Shown here: piece by piece, positions 31,548 to 43,298 of the stretch
Numbering within the stretch: the first letter of the stretch is position 1
Layout of the letters: every line of letters begins with the position of its first letter
Source of the DNA: Ascochyta rabiei
Taxonomy: Eukaryota > Ascomycota > Dothideomycetes > Pleosporales > Didymellaceae
DNA length: 64,000 nt
NCBI RefSeq assembly: GCF_004011695.2
Contig: NC_082411.1
Span: forward strand, 1,224,001-1,288,000
Direction of reading: 5' to 3'
The notes under the pieces: generated by a model
What the model saw: only the letters and a program-made list of their open reading frames with translations
Told to the model about the DNA's origin: nothing
The model's database searches: none
Translations under genes and position numbers: made by a program

Positions 31548-33159
31548 TTGGTAAACCAATCTCTTAGGTGGAATATGACAGCGATCATTGTCAGATTCAC
31601 ACATCATTTGATTGGTACGTCCTGTGCGTCGCCCGTTTGGTTACTGCTTGGCTGTTCTTGTGCGTCGTTTCGAATTTTGATTTAAGGTGGTAGTTCTTGG
31701 CTGGTTGCAGATATATAGTAGCGCTCGGAGAATTCCCTCGTTGGCGGAAGATTCATGGATATACTCGATACTGGATCCTCGCTTACACTCTACTGCAGTG
31801 CCAAGTCTGGGGAACGTCGGTAGATCAAATAGAATATTCCGGCCGATGGGTACGCATTTTGACTGGTTAGCGTGGACTCACCGTGAGCCAGGTGTTATGC
31901 TAGGTTGAGGTTTTGTGATGAGATTGATTTTCTGAAGGATTGTATTCTCACGGTAACTTGAAGTTGTTTTTATATGCGACCATCGAACGCCGACAGCAAG
32001 CCCTCTTGCCAGTATCGGTCACTCCAAGGTGAATTGCTGGGTTTGCGGATGACTGATCTGAGACAGTCCAGGTAGACCGAGCGGTGATTTTTGTGCCGAG
32101 TGCTCTGATTCCATAGGATAGTTTACACTCGTCCCAATCGAACAGAACTACTAGATGAACGCATAACAGAGTTGCTAAGTGTGACAAATATCTTGGTGGT
32201 TGAGACGTAATTATGGAGAAAAAGACTGCTGTACTCCATCGCAGAATGAGACCATTAAGTCTAGTGATCATTGTGAGATTCCGACAGACATAGAAGAACC
32301 CTAGCTAGTAATGTATCATAGAGTCTGCGAACAGCGCGGAAAAGGAAAGAATTCAGCCTGGAAGGCAGATAGTGAGTGCTGTGTCTCTCAATAACTGCTT
32401 TCGTATTGTTGCACATGAGCTCTATATCGGTAGACCTGTGGTCTTCTCGAACTATGCCAACATCTGTATTGTCATCATTACCGAGATTTTCCTGACCAGA
32501 ATTATCACATCTTCTCTGTTCCCGTCTGCCTTTTTTCCTGTTCCTGTCTCTGCTGGCTGTTCGAAGTACTCGGCGTCAGACATAACATGCTTGAATGTTT
32601 GCCTCCGTGTATGTATCAGAAAGAGGCCTGGTTGATGGTAGCTAAGAGACCAACTTCTGGCGGCCGATAGCTACTACGGTTGGTACTATCTAATGGAAGG
32701 GTTTGAAAAGAAGGTGAGTTGTGGCGTAGGCCAAGAGTTCATGATGATGAGAAACACGCGTAGGCGAACGAGACATCCAGAGTCGCAGTCCGTAGTATGT
32801 GCTACCCAATCGCGCCACTGAACCAGGCCGTACACGGGTAACCACGTTAGGCCTATCAATTCTTTTTCATAACGCTCGTCTGCAAAGAGTTGGATGGATT
32901 CGAATTGCCGGTCCATGATAGCCGTTAGGTGGGACTTTGAATCGATCTGCGTATGTCAGCAAAAGCTAGGAACAACACACGAATGTAGTCATCTGCTGCA
33001 ACTAATTTCCAGAGGTATTGGTATCGTGATGTAGGAATACTATGGTCGTAAAGCCTCCTATGCTGAGGCTGGAAGAAATTGGATTTGCAATATCCTGCTC
33101 CTCCTCCCAAACTCCAGAGTGCGCCGGTATATCATGATATAGAAGTGCGCTCCTATTCC
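31548..33159. other. long intergenic region, nothing supported
   Basis: AT-richer than the genes. No frame longer than about 107 codons and none with recognisable motifs. Contains the pectate lyase promoter and the DID2 3' flank. Confidence 0.5.
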
Positions 33160-33945
33160 TCAATTTCTCAACGCGCGCAGTCGTTCGGTGAAGGCATCCT
33201 CCTCTTGCTCTGTAGGACCGACCTTTGTCTTCGGCGCCTCCTGGAGATCAGACTGCAGTTCAACACCCGCTTTGTCCGCAGCCTGTGCCATCATGCGCTC
33301 AACATCTTCTTGTGGTGTACCAACTGCGGTCGCCGATGAGGTGATGTCGTGGTAGAGCTCGGTTGCGGAATCGACGTTCTCAAACTGCTTCTCGAAGTCC
33401 ACCATGACAGCGGCAATCTGAACATATGTCAGCTTTCTTTCTCATGTTATGCCCACCGTGCAGGTGATCTCGTGCGTATCGCGAAAGCTTACCCTCTCCG
33501 GACTCATCGACTTCATGGCTACATCCAAGCTGCGGTTGACCTTCATCATGTTGCTGGTAATTTGTCGCATTGTGACGGCGGTCTGAACACGGCCGGCAAC
33601 GGCATCGACCCGGGAGGCTAGTTGCAGGAGGTTGAGCTTCTCGTTCTGCTTGCGCACGGCGTTCTGGGCGTAGATGCGGGCAATGTCATTGTGGCCTTGC
33701 TTCATAGCCTGTAGCGGGTTCGTAAGCCACGTTCGAGTATACAGGCTGTTCATTTGCGCACCTTCTCGAGCTTTGCCTTCTCTTGCTGCTCCTCTTTCCC
33801 GGCCTTGAGTGACTGGCGGTTAAGCGACTTTGCTGTGAACTGTGGAAGTCAGCATTGTGCCTCATATTTGAGCCGGGGTATTTGAGCCGGGGTCGGTGCG
33901 CCGGCGGACCTTGAGGTTGAAGAGGGCATTTTCGAGGCCGGACAT
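33160..33945 (-). CDS. DID2: ESCRT-III-associated protein DID2/CHMP1
   Basis: Four exons, complement of 33910-33945, 33762-33839, 33493-33708 and 33160-33417, give 195 residues, the family length. Exon 1 is 12 codons (MSGLENALFNLK). The joined N-terminus continues FTAKSLNRQSLKAGKEEQQ, the basic helix 1 of Snf7-type proteins, then a long helical hairpin (DIARIYAQNAVRKQNEKLNL, then RQITSNMMKVNRSLDVAMK). The C-terminus EEDAFTERLRALRN is a MIM1 helix that binds the MIT domain of Vps4. DID2 (Vps46) regulates ESCRT-III disassembly at endosomes. All introns have GT-AG ends. Intron 1 contains a perfect 14-bp tandem duplication. Confidence 0.94.
33866..33893. repeat. two 14-bp units in DID2 intron 1
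   Basis: ATTTGAGCCGGGGT is present twice, head to tail, inside the first intron of DID2. It is a small recent duplication. Confidence 0.9.
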
Positions 33946-34408
33946 GGTGACGGTACGTTCTGCGTATGCAGTTGTCGTGTGCGGTAGTATGCAGGGTAGG
34001 GCTGCGTGGGTAGTGCAAGTGATAAGCAGAAGGCGGGCAGCCGGCTGACTGCTGACTGCTGGTGTTCGTGGGGTTGGCGCGTAACGTCACTGGCCCCACG
34101 CAGCCTCACATTCACTCGACTGCGTACTTTCACTCAACGTCGGTGCATCCAATATGTAGCAGCCAGCGCGGCTGTGAATCGTGTCATGTATAGCTGCAGA
34201 GCGCAATGCAGCTTCAGCCAACGTTTGGTATTTTGGTTATGTCTGCGGTTGCGCAGCACTCTTCTTATACTGCGGCCCGTGAAGCCGGGAAGAAGTGGCC
34301 TTCGTATGCTCCGTCTATGTATGTCCCAAACGCCATCCCGAGACCTGTGTGGTCAACGCCTTCAACGCCTCGCAGCCTGTGTCGTATTATTCATTAAGGT
34401 GACTCTCA
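33946..34408. other. DID2 promoter / NC2-beta 3' flank
   Basis: Intergenic between two minus-strand genes. No feature of note. Confidence 0.5.
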
Positions 34409-34938
34409 TCACGAGGGAGCCGAGTTGAACTTGTCCGTGGCCGAGCGGAAAAGCTCTTCTTGCGCGCGAATCAGTTCCTCCTCGGTCATGCCGCTCTGCT
34501 CGATCTTGGTTTGCTTCTTCTCGCGGTTCTGTTGCGCGTCAGCGAGGGAAGCTTTACGAGGGATGTGTGGGCGCATACCTGCTGTTGCTTCTTATAGTCT
34601 TGCGCAACCTCGAGGATGGCAGGCACGTATTCACCAAAGTCCAGCTCTTCGAGCGCCGCCTTGACGTGCTCGCAGGCTATTGTCTTTTTTGCGTCCTTTT
34701 CGGCGATTTCATTGGCTTCGGAGGATATAAGCGTGATGAACTCGACGCAGCATTCTATGAGCAGGTCCCGTGAGTCCTTCGCAAAGGTCATGCCCGGCTC
34801 GGTCGCCAGGATGTCTTGTACAATCTTCTGCACGGTCGCTGGACGCGTTAGTTGCCCGAATGGGACCTGCAGGCTGATCTAAAACACACCCTTTGGCAGC
34901 GACAGGTCATCGTTGCCGCCAAACTCGCGGTCAGACAT
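34409..34938 (-). CDS. NCB2: negative cofactor 2 beta subunit (NC2-beta/DR1)
   Basis: Three exons, complement of 34890-34938, 34579-34838 and 34409-34528, give 142 residues. Exon 1 (MSDREFGGNDDLSLPK) joins across a 51-nt intron to ATVQKIVQDILATE, the start of an H2B-like histone fold. The fold then runs DLLIECCVEFITLISSEANE and KTIACEHVKAALEELDF. The C-terminal tail NREKKQTKIEQSGMTEEEL, then AQEELFRSATDKF, follows the family. NC2-beta pairs with NC2-alpha (Bur6) and binds TBP on DNA, blocking TFIIA/TFIIB and restraining or redistributing RNA polymerase II initiation. Length and sequence are near-canonical. Confidence 0.95.
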
Positions 34939-36502
34939 GTTCGGCGTTTGCGCAGTGTTTGACTGTCTGAATGGCAGCGCGTCGACCTCGGCGAGCTCGG
35001 ACTTTTATGTATACAAAGAAAGCGCGCCCGGGTGCAGCGCGGGAGGGAACAACGTTGCTCCATGGCAGCCCGGCCAGCCTCGCCAATCAGTGAGCAGCCA
35101 TGCACGTGGATGTCGATGTCGATGATGTCGATGTCAAAGTCGGTGCCCAATGTCCTTTGTGACACCCTGGAGCGTGTGCACCGGACCTGGTGCCGTGAAT
35201 GCATCTGGAGTGTTCGGTTTGGGGCATGCAGGCCTGTTCTGGGTCACTGCCACGCCATGGGTCAGCTCGTCCGGACGCATCAGCTGTGCGAAGCAGCCGT
35301 CACATGAAAGTCACTCGCAGTCGCTGCTGCCAGTGGCCCCAATCTCGCCCTGCGGCTGTTATCAGGGTCCCTGACTGCCGTATCCGGTGCCCGCGGCGGC
35401 ACATGCAGCTCACGCATCGGTGCATCAAGGGTGTGGATCGTTGCGTCTTTTCCTGTAACGACAGTTCCCGCAACATGCGCAGGGAGATTGGCGCGTGGAT
35501 ACCACTCCATTCCACTTGGTGCAGCTCGTCCGTCGTGAGGGTATCCGCTGCCCACTTGGGTCGAGCTGATACGGCGGCGGTGGAGCCGCAGCGCAGTGCA
35601 GTTCACGCAGCGATTGGCGAGCTCCGGCGCAGACGATCCACGACGCTGGCTGGCGGTGGAGCCTGGCGTCATCGTGCTGCATGCCTTGGCGCAAGCTATC
35701 GCGCTTGTGCCTTCTCGGACGCGAGACAGACGACCAGCCGGCAAGCTGCTTGTCGCCGAGCACAGACTGCCCGTGTCGCAGCGCAGCGCAGTGCGGATGG
35801 GGGTCAACAAATGAGAGCAGTGGCGGTGAAAGGGTTGCCAATGACGCCTTGTAGGACGCTGCATGCTGCACGCTGCAGGCCAGGTACCTACTGTTAGTGC
35901 CAGTGTCGCGGCCGGTTACGTGCATGGCCGCTGATGCGTGCCAGGCCCCGGTGAGTGCGTGAGTGCACCTGCCCAGTGCCCGGCTCGTGTCCTCCAGGTA
36001 TGACTTTGTGTTGAGGTGAGGTGAGGTGAATGAGCGGCACTGCACTTGCCTATCTCGCCAACACCGCGGCGTCTGGCTATCGTACACACGCTTCCTACTC
36101 CTACCAGCATCCCAATAATAAGCTGGGCTGGGGAGCCTCTGAGCATGCGCGCCGCCACGATTGCTCTTACACACCGTACCAATCCAGTGTCCACCGGTGG
36201 TGTGCAAGTCCCAACGGTGCCCGAGATTCCGCCCTACGCATCAAGCTGGCTGTTAGGTTGGTTAGACCCCTCCTGTCGCTGGCGGCTGGCCCACGTCCGA
36301 CTAGCACCCAAGGACCCAAGGTACCGCGCTGTTCACCGCCGCCGCGCTGAGCCCTGAGGCCTGGAAGAACTCGGGTGTCTTTCTTCGCGCGACGCTCGTG
36401 CAGGCCCGATAGAAGCCTTAGCAGAGATTTTCTCATTTCCTCTGCTGCGGCTAACGCTGTTTTGGTGCAGCGAGCCAGGTTCCAGTGGATTATCTATTAC
36501 AT
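34939..36502. other. long GC-rich intergenic region
   Basis: Between divergent genes. Contains GATGTC repeats (35109-35135). Long frames on opposite strands at 35199-35897, 35280-35864 and 35425-36207 mirror each other and have no domain content; they reflect GC composition. No gene supported. Confidence 0.5.
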
Positions 36503-36909
36503 ATGACTTCACGCCTGCAACACATGGACCTGGTCACCTCGTCTCCCGCGACTTCGAGCATACGCACTGCCAGCACTGCATCCACCGCCAGCACATCACG
36601 AACCAGCCTCCCAGCAACCACCACCATTCCGTACAGTGCTGCTGCCGTCGATGCTCGTCCAGCACGACCCGGACTAGTATCCCGCGCCTCTGAGATCTCT
36701 CCCACCAAGGCCTCGCGACCCCGCCGTCACCTGTCCACAAAGTCCTCGAGTGCAGTGCCCACCCTGTCCACGCTCAACGCCAGCAACAACGAGAAGCCCA
36801 CCAAGACTGCCGTCCGCCCTCCCCCCAAATTCGGCAAGATGACCTCCACCAACGGTGGCGCTCCCTCAGCTGCAGCAGACCTGCTGCGGCAAGCTATGGG
36901 CAACCAGAG
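36503..36909 (+). CDS. putative Ser/Thr/Ala-rich exon upstream of the SCH9-like kinase
   Basis: An ATG at 36503 opens 135 codons rich in Ser, Thr, Ala and Pro, ending at a strong donor (AG|GTAAGC at 36910). No stop occurs before the donor, and codon use resembles the coding regions around it. The downstream partner exon is uncertain. An acceptor at 37142-37143 (GAGCAG|CATCAC) would join it in frame to the kinase ORF upstream of its ATG at 37214, giving an N-terminally extended kinase. Alternatively it is a separate short gene. Residues such as RASEISPTKASRPRRHLS look like phosphorylation-site-rich disorder. Confidence 0.45.
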
Positions 36910-37213
36910 GTAAGCCAATCTCGCCTCCTTTGTGCACTTTTCTGCCTTTCGCCGCCCGGTGCCTAGTGAGGGTGCGCACACTCGCAAAGCCCGCAAAGGG
37001 CAGTTGCGGCCACCACTTAGCTCAGCACCAAGCAAGTCGCAGCCAGTAGCGTCGCCCTGCTGAGTGCCCATGGTCAACGCTGCGTTACACACGTTGTGCC
37101 CTACGGTCAGCTTTTCGCCGCTGCACCCTTTTATTCTGAGCAGCATCACTTATTCTCTCAAAACTTTTTACTGCACACCCCACCGACACCGACTGCCCGC
37201 CCGCACCACAGCA

Positions 37214-39553
37214 ATGCCGGCCCACAACACCTTACTAACGCCGCACAGAGCCGCGGCCCACGATGACGACGGCCACGATCAGATCGGCTCCACCAGCTCG
37301 ACCCCACCCGGTGCCTCAACGCCGCGTCCGGATCTCACTGACAAACGACTACCGGGTATCCTGCATAGCTACTTTGGCCAGGTTCGTGATTCCTTCATGC
37401 CCCAAAGCAAATCCTCGTTGTCAAAAAGTTCCAACCCCGCACCTGCTTCGTCTTCAGACGCCGCTTCAACGGAGCCGAAAGAGAAGGAAAACATAGAAAA
37501 GCCTGCCCCTCGCCAGACCATGCTGCCTAGCCCTGCTCCCAGTGCCTCTTCTCGAACCCCCTCAGCTTCGCAGTTGAATGGTGAAACAGAGAAGCTAACG
37601 GAAGGCGATTTTTCGTCACCACAGAATCAGGCCACTCCTCCTCAGACACCCCGCACACGCTCACAGGAAGGGAAGCCGCCAACATCGAGCCTGTCGCGCA
37701 CCTCGCTTGCGTCAAACAACTCAAGAGAGTCGAAAACGTCGAACAAGTCGGACAAGGAAACAGCAGTGGTTGGAGCACCGAAAGGCAAGCTCGCCGTAGT
37801 CATCTCAGAAGGACGAGACCTGCGTGCAAGCACAGACCCGTACTGTGTTATTCAGTTCCAATGGGCCGAGTACATCTCGGATGGACCCAAGCATGACGAC
37901 ACAAAGGGCCGCCGTGGCCCTATGCAGATGAGGCGAACCGAGAGCGAGATGCAGAGGCCCATGGCTATCCCAATGAAGAGCCGCCAGAGCAGTAACAGCG
38001 GCCACAGCTCAGACGCTAGAGACGACACTTTCGAAGAGACAACGAACCCCACTTGGGAGCATGAAGCCGAATTGTACGCACCCAACACACATCCTGCATC
38101 AAGCCACATGCTAACAGAACGTAGTGATGTCGTCGGCGATCATGCTGAGGTTGACATTTCCGTCTACGATCGAGCAAACGGCGAGGCTTTCCTCGGCCAC
38201 GTTCGCTTCTGCCCCAACCTGATCGAATACGATCAACCATACGATGGCTGGTTCGCGTTGGAACCTCGCGAGGGTGAGACCGGCAAGGTCACTGGCGAGA
38301 TCCACCTCAAGCTCGACTTCCATAAGATCGAGAAGAAGGCGTACGGCCCGGAGGACTTCGAAATCCTCAAGCTCATCGGTAAGGGCACGTTTGGCCAGGT
38401 TTTCCAGGTCCGCAAGCGTGACACCAAGCGGATCTATGCCATGAAAGTTCTCTCGAAGAAGGTCATTGTCCAGAAGAAGGAGGTGGCACACACGCTTGGC
38501 GAGCGAAATATTCTCGTCAGGACTGCGATGGCGGACTCCTCCTTCATTGTTGGCTTGAAGTTCTCTTTCCAGACACCGTCGGATCTCTATCTTGTCACTG
38601 ACTACATGTCTGGAGGCGAGCTGTTCTGGCATCTTCAGAGGGAGGGCCGCTTCCAGGAAGCTCGTGCGAAATTCTACATCGCAGAACTCATCCTGGCTTT
38701 GCAGCATCTGCACGATCACAATATTGTCTACCGCGACCTAAAACCCGAGAACATCCTGCTCGACGCCAACGGTCACATTGCACTTTGTGACTTTGGTCTT
38801 TCCAAGGCCAACCTTACCGAGAATGCCACTACCAACACATTCTGCGGTACAACTGAGTACCTGGCCCCCGAAGTGCTCTTGGACGAGCACGGTTACACAA
38901 AGATGGTCGACTTCTGGTCTCTTGGTGTGCTAGTATTCGAGATGTGCTGCGGCTGGAGTCCTTTCTATGCGGAAGACACCCAGCAGATGTACAAGAACAT
39001 TGCTTTTGGAAAAGTCAGGTTCCCCAGGGATGCTCTGAGCACCGAGGGCAGAAACTTTGTCAAGGGTCTTCTGAACAGGAACCCGAAGCACAGGCTCGGC
39101 GCCACTCGGGATGCCCTGGAGCTCAAGGAACACCCGTTCTTTGCCGACATTGACTGGGATGCCCTGTCGAAGAAGAACGTCGTACCACCCTTCAAACCCA
39201 AGCTCAAGGGTGAGCTAGACGTTTCCAACTTCGACCCTGAGTTTACAAACGCCCTCAATGGTAATGGTTCGCTGAACGCTCGAGCTGCTGCTCTAGCATC
39301 TGGTGTCAACCCCGCCTCGACGCCGCTGTCACCGACGATGCAGGCCAACTTTGCTGGCTTTACATTTACTGGCGAAAGCACCATGGAGCAACAGTTTGGC
39401 AGCAGGACTCACAACGACCATGACCGAATGGAAGAAGACGAGAAGGACGACGTCAACTGGGACAAGCCAGCGGGCCGCGGAGATAGGATGTCTGGTGTCA
39501 TTCCCAGCAACAACGAGCAAGACATCTTCAACCACGGTCAAATGGACGTCTAG
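37214..39553 (+). CDS. SCH9: SCH9-like AGC-family protein kinase with C2 domain
   Basis: An open frame of 779 codons from the ATG at 37214; in-frame codons upstream may be 5' UTR or part of an extension. Residues 1-185 are Ser/Pro/Thr-rich. A C2 domain starts near 191 (GKLAVVISEGRDLRASTDPY) and is interrupted by a polar insert. The kinase domain starts near 381: LIGKGTFGQVFQV, AMKVLSKK, the catalytic YRDLKPENILL, DFGLSK and the activation loop FCGTTEYLAPE near 542. The AGC tail ends in the hydrophobic motif FAGFTFTGES (about 713). In yeast Sch9 is the main TORC1 substrate, phosphorylated in that motif, and controls ribosome synthesis, growth and ageing. The C2 plus AGC order is diagnostic. 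Confidence 0.94.
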   Translation: MPAHNTLLTPHRAAAHDDDGHDQIGSTSSTPPGASTPRPDLTDKRLPGILHSYFGQVRDSFMPQSKSSLSKSSNPAPASSSDAASTEPKEKENIEKPAPRQTMLPSPAPSASSRTPSASQLNGETEKLTEGDFSSPQNQATPPQTPRTRSQEGKPPTSSLSRTSLASNNSRESKTSNKSDKETAVVGAPKGKLAVVISEGRDLRASTDPYCVIQFQWAEYISDGPKHDDTKGRRGPMQMRRTESEMQRPMAIPMKSRQSSNSGHSSDARDDTFEETTNPTWEHEAELYAPNTHPASSHMLTERSDVVGDHAEVDISVYDRANGEAFLGHVRFCPNLIEYDQPYDGWFALEPREGETGKVTGEIHLKLDFHKIEKKAYGPEDFEILKLIGKGTFGQVFQVRKRDTKRIYAMKVLSKKVIVQKKEVAHTLGERNILVRTAMADSSFIVGLKFSFQTPSDLYLVTDYMSGGELFWHLQREGRFQEARAKFYIAELILALQHLHDHNIVYRDLKPENILLDANGHIALCDFGLSKANLTENATTNTFCGTTEYLAPEVLLDEHGYTKMVDFWSLGVLVFEMCCGWSPFYAEDTQQMYKNIAFGKVRFPRDALSTEGRNFVKGLLNRNPKHRLGATRDALELKEHPFFADIDWDALSKKNVVPPFKPKLKGELDVSNFDPEFTNALNGNGSLNARAAALASGVNPASTPLSPTMQANFAGFTFTGESTMEQQFGSRTHNDHDRMEEDEKDDVNWDKPAGRGDRMSGVIPSNNEQDIFNHGQMDV

Positions 39554-40559
39554 ACGACAGCTCGGTCAATCTGGAGGCTGGTCCCACAAAAAGTGTTTCA
39601 GCAGCGCTGTCATGATTTTCACGAATCCTCTTCCCAAGTCTTGGTAGGACCATTGACCATTGGCCCGTAATTGTTCTGGATACCCTACACCTGTCCGTCC
39701 ACGAAGGCCCCAAACTGCGTTCAAGGCCCATTGTACATCCTTTCGTTTTGCACGTAGGCTTTTGCCGCACGTTTATCGCTACATTTACAGCAAGCGCTTG
39801 AACAATACCGAGTGCCACATAAGAGTACTCTTCACGCGCGCTCAGATCGATAGGGCTGACCATGAAATCTACATACCACCTACGAATGTTGGACGTTCGA
39901 ATTACAACCAGAAGGACCACACCACCGATACGCCTCAGAGTTTGCGACAAAGGTACAAGTGTTTTCGTTTCTTGGAATTGCCTTCATTGCATTGCGTGGG
40001 GTGCTTGCATGGGAGCATTTTGATTGTTAGAGTGGTCACTCACTCATGCTGGCGTCATGGTCTGTTGTGTATCACACATGTTTTCATCCTGCGCTTCAAG
40101 CATGTTTGAATTTGCCTCATTCGCATCGTCTTCAAATGTCAATGAGTGGACTGGCTAGGGTCGGATAAGGCTGGCACTCTGTACATATGGACTGCACAAA
40201 TACATATTACCGAGAACCATCGGTAATAGTAATGAAACAATATGTCAAAGAAATATGTTCCTTTTACTGCCGCATTCTTCTGAGCATGCTGCAATTGCTC
40301 GAAAGGTCGCTGGCGACTTCGGCTACATGGGGTGCGTTCTCTTCGAGGAACACCTGGTCTCCCTAGACTGTTTCAGGCATGGCTGATTTCGAGAGGGTGA
40401 ATCGACATCGACCTCGGCAAGCCTAGGAGCTCCTCAGAGCTTGGAACCGTGATTGCCGCCCCGCTCAACTTCAAATCTCTCAAGCACTACGTGTCCAAGC
40501 CTCTCATATCTTCAGTCGACGGTCGCATTACATCGAACCTACGTCTGTTTCGATACATC
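39554..40559. other. intergenic, nothing supported
   Basis: Contains the kinase 3' UTR and the hydratase promoter. The frames present have no motif. Confidence 0.5.
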
Positions 40560-41627
40560 ATGAGCGAAAAGGCAGGCCCCGGTGTTGGCTTCGAGTTCCC
40601 CAGCTACGAGGTCTCATGGCTCAAGCGTGATCTGCTTCTTTTCGCAGCGAGCATCGGCGCTACTTACCCAGAAGAGTTGCACTTCCTATATGTAAGTTAC
40701 CCCCACCACGTTCAAGGACAACACAGGTCCTAGGCGCATTCGATGTTGATTGCTTTACTAGGAGCTGCACCCTCAGTTCGCTGCTTTTCCTACATACCCC
40801 ATCATCTTGCCGTTCAAGCATACCGACCAGGAAGTCATTGATTTTTACGCCCGCTCCAACGCCGAGCCCATCGATGGCGTACCCAAGTTTGACACCAAAC
40901 ATGTTCTTGACGGCGAGCGCAAGCTCCAATTCTTGAAGCCTATCCCCGTGTCCAGCGAAGGCCGCAAGTTCGAGATCAGGAGCAAGGTGCTCGGCGTTTA
41001 TGACAAGGGCAAGCCTGGCACAGTTGTTGAGACAGAACAAAGGCTTGTAGATGCAGAGTCTGGCGAGACATATAGCAGGGCTGTGGGCAGTGGCTTCTAT
41101 GTCGGCCAGGGAGGATGGGGAGGACCCAAGGGTAAGTCTGACGCCCAATCGCACTCTCACGATGCACTATGTTGACCCTTTTGCCAGGTCCCAAGGTTCC
41201 TAGCTACCCACCCCCCGACCGCGCGCCCGACGCGACCCGCACTGTCCAAACTACTATGGAGACTGCACACATTTACCGCCTGAACGGTGACTACAACCCC
41301 TTGCATGCCGACCCCGAGCCAGGCAAGAAGATGGGCTTTGGTGGACCCATCATCCATGGTCTCTTCTCATGGAACATGTCTGCCCACGCCATCTTGCAAG
41401 CGTTCGGTGCGAGCAAGCCTGAGAACATGAAGGAGTTCCAGGCGAGGTTCGCAGCGCCAGTCAAGCCTGCTGACAAGCTGATCACGGAGATGTGGAGGAC
41501 AGGGGAGAAGGTCGAGGGCGGATTTGAGGAGATCAGGTTTATTGTGCGAGTAGAGGGAGGGAAGACAGTACTTACGAATGGAAGAGCTGTGGTCAAGATT
41601 GAGGGGCAGGTCAAGGCGAAATTGTAG
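40560..41627 (+). CDS. peroxisomal MaoC-type enoyl-CoA hydratase 2
   Basis: Three exons, 40560-40691, 40762-41131 and 41188-41627, give 313 residues. Two hot-dog domains are visible: an N-terminal MaoC_N type half (YEVSWLKRDLLLFAASIGAT, LPFKHTDQEVIDFYAR) and a catalytic C-terminal half with YRLNGDYNPLHADPEPGKK followed by FGGPIIHGLFS, the hydratase-2 Asp/His motif. The C-terminus AKL is a type 1 peroxisomal targeting signal. It hydrates trans-2-enoyl-CoA to (3R)-hydroxyacyl-CoA, the step done in many fungi by the C-terminal part of the multifunctional Fox2 protein; here it is a stand-alone protein. Introns of 70 and 56 nt. Confidence 0.93.
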
Positions 41628-42094
41628 ATTTCTTTTTTCGTATCTACAGTAGAATGAGGAACTTGTCAATTGTCATCTACGATTGTCCAGGACTTTCATT
41701 CTATCGAAACAGCACTAGACGTCATCAGTAAGAAGTGGAGTGTATGCACCAGTCGAGTTAGATCCTCCGCCTCTTGACCGAGATCTGATCTGATAAGATG
41801 AATGTGCAACGTCACGTGCAAATCCTAAGCTTCAAGCCTCGGAAACTGAAACACTTGAGATCATCACCGCCAATGGCGTTCGGCAAATGCGGCACTAGAC
41901 ACAAGTTCACTCCTGCCTAAGGAAGCAAGGGACGATGTTATCGAAGTTTCAATTGATTCGGCGCTGAAATAGGGTGCTCAACACTGCAACTTACCAACCT
42001 TCGTACCTCTTCGACGAACATGACCTAGTTGCAACTCTTTATCCTCGAGTGTACACAGCTCTCGGCGCGTCCGACGCCCCTACGCGCAGTCGCA
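41628..42094. other. intergenic, nothing supported
   Basis: Promoter of the M28 peptidase-like gene. An in-frame codon upstream of 42095 extends the frame but does not look like a signal peptide. Confidence 0.5.
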
Positions 42095-43298
42095 ATGCTC
42101 TTCTCACTACCTTCTTCCCTCTCGGCACTCACATACCTCCTCTCCTTCCCGTCCGCAAACGCATACAAGCCGCTCTCGGACAGCTTTCTAAAGGCAATAC
42201 CATCACCCGGCGACCTCTTCGACCACGAACACGGCGAATTGCTTGCGCCAATCCTCATCCCCCGCGTGCCCGGCACCGCTGGCCAAACGACTACGCAGCA
42301 ACACTTTGTATCCTATTTCCAGCGCGAGCTGCCCAAATGGGACATATCCTGGCAGAACAGCACCGCGACGACCCCGACCTCAGGCGGCAAAGCGCTGCCT
42401 TTTCAGAACCTGATATTCAAGCGCGAGCCGCCGTGGGTGAAGCCCGGACAGTCCAACCTGCTCACGTTGGTTGCGCACTACGATAGCAAGATTGCCCCCA
42501 AGGGGTTTATAGGCGCGACAGACTCTGCGGCGCCATGTGCGATGCTGATGTGGGTTGCGAAGGTGGTGGATCGACATGTGCAAAGGATGTATGATGAGAT
42601 GCAAGCACTAGAGGAGGGAGGGACAGTAGAGATGGACATGGGCATTCAGATTCTGTTGCTAGATGGAGAGGAGGCATTCCAGGCTTGGACAGACACCGAC
42701 TCGCTGTACGGCGCAAGGTATGTACATTCCAATCTTTCTGCTGAAGCAGCAGGCAAGGTACTGTCTGATGGAGACATGAACGCTAATGTGTGTTGACAGG
42801 AGTCTTGCAACCGAATGGGCAGCGACGCGAAACCCCCCGTCTTCAAAATTCTACCAATACCGCACCCCACTCTCGCAAATCTCCCTCTTCCTCCTGCTCG
42901 ATCTCCTCGGCTCCGCCTCCCCCAACGTCCCCTCATACTTCCCCACCACACACTGGGCATACAGACATCTTTCCACTGTGGAGTCGCGCCTCCGCTCCCT
43001 CGAAATCCTCGAATCCAAACCTTCCACACTCTTCTTGCCCGATGTCAACATGACAATGGCTGGCTATGGAGGGATAAGTGACGACCATTTACCGTTCATT
43101 CACCAGGGTGTCGAGGTGCTCCATGTGATCCCGAGTCCGTTCCCAAGGGTCTGGCATACAATGCAGGATGACGGTGCCCATTTGGACGGGGCGACGGTGA
43201 GGGATTGGGCGAGGATTGTTGCAGGGTTCGTGTTGGAGTGGTTGGATATGATGGAGGTGTGGGATGAGCCTGGGGCTGATGGGACGATGGTATTGTAA
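42095..43298 (+). CDS. glutaminyl-peptide cyclotransferase-like M28 metallopeptidase
   Basis: Two exons, 42095-42717 and 42800-43298, give 373 residues. The start at 42095 gives a signal peptide (MLFSLPSSLSALTYLLSF, cut near SANA). M28 zinc and catalytic elements follow in order: LVAHYDSK, GATDSAAPCAML, LLLDGEEAF and SDDHLPFIHQGVEVLHVIP. The DDHxPF motif is typical of glutaminyl cyclases, which make N-terminal pyroglutamate, rather than of aminopeptidases. A second hydrophobic segment in exon 2 (SLFLLLDLLGSA) belongs to the fold. Secretory pathway or extracellular. The 82-nt intron ends GTTGACAG. Confidence 0.9.

Noticed and set aside
35199..36207. Three overlapping long frames in the NC2-beta/kinase spacer
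   Set aside because: Frames on opposite strands mirror one another in GC-rich DNA; no motif or exon signals support any of them.
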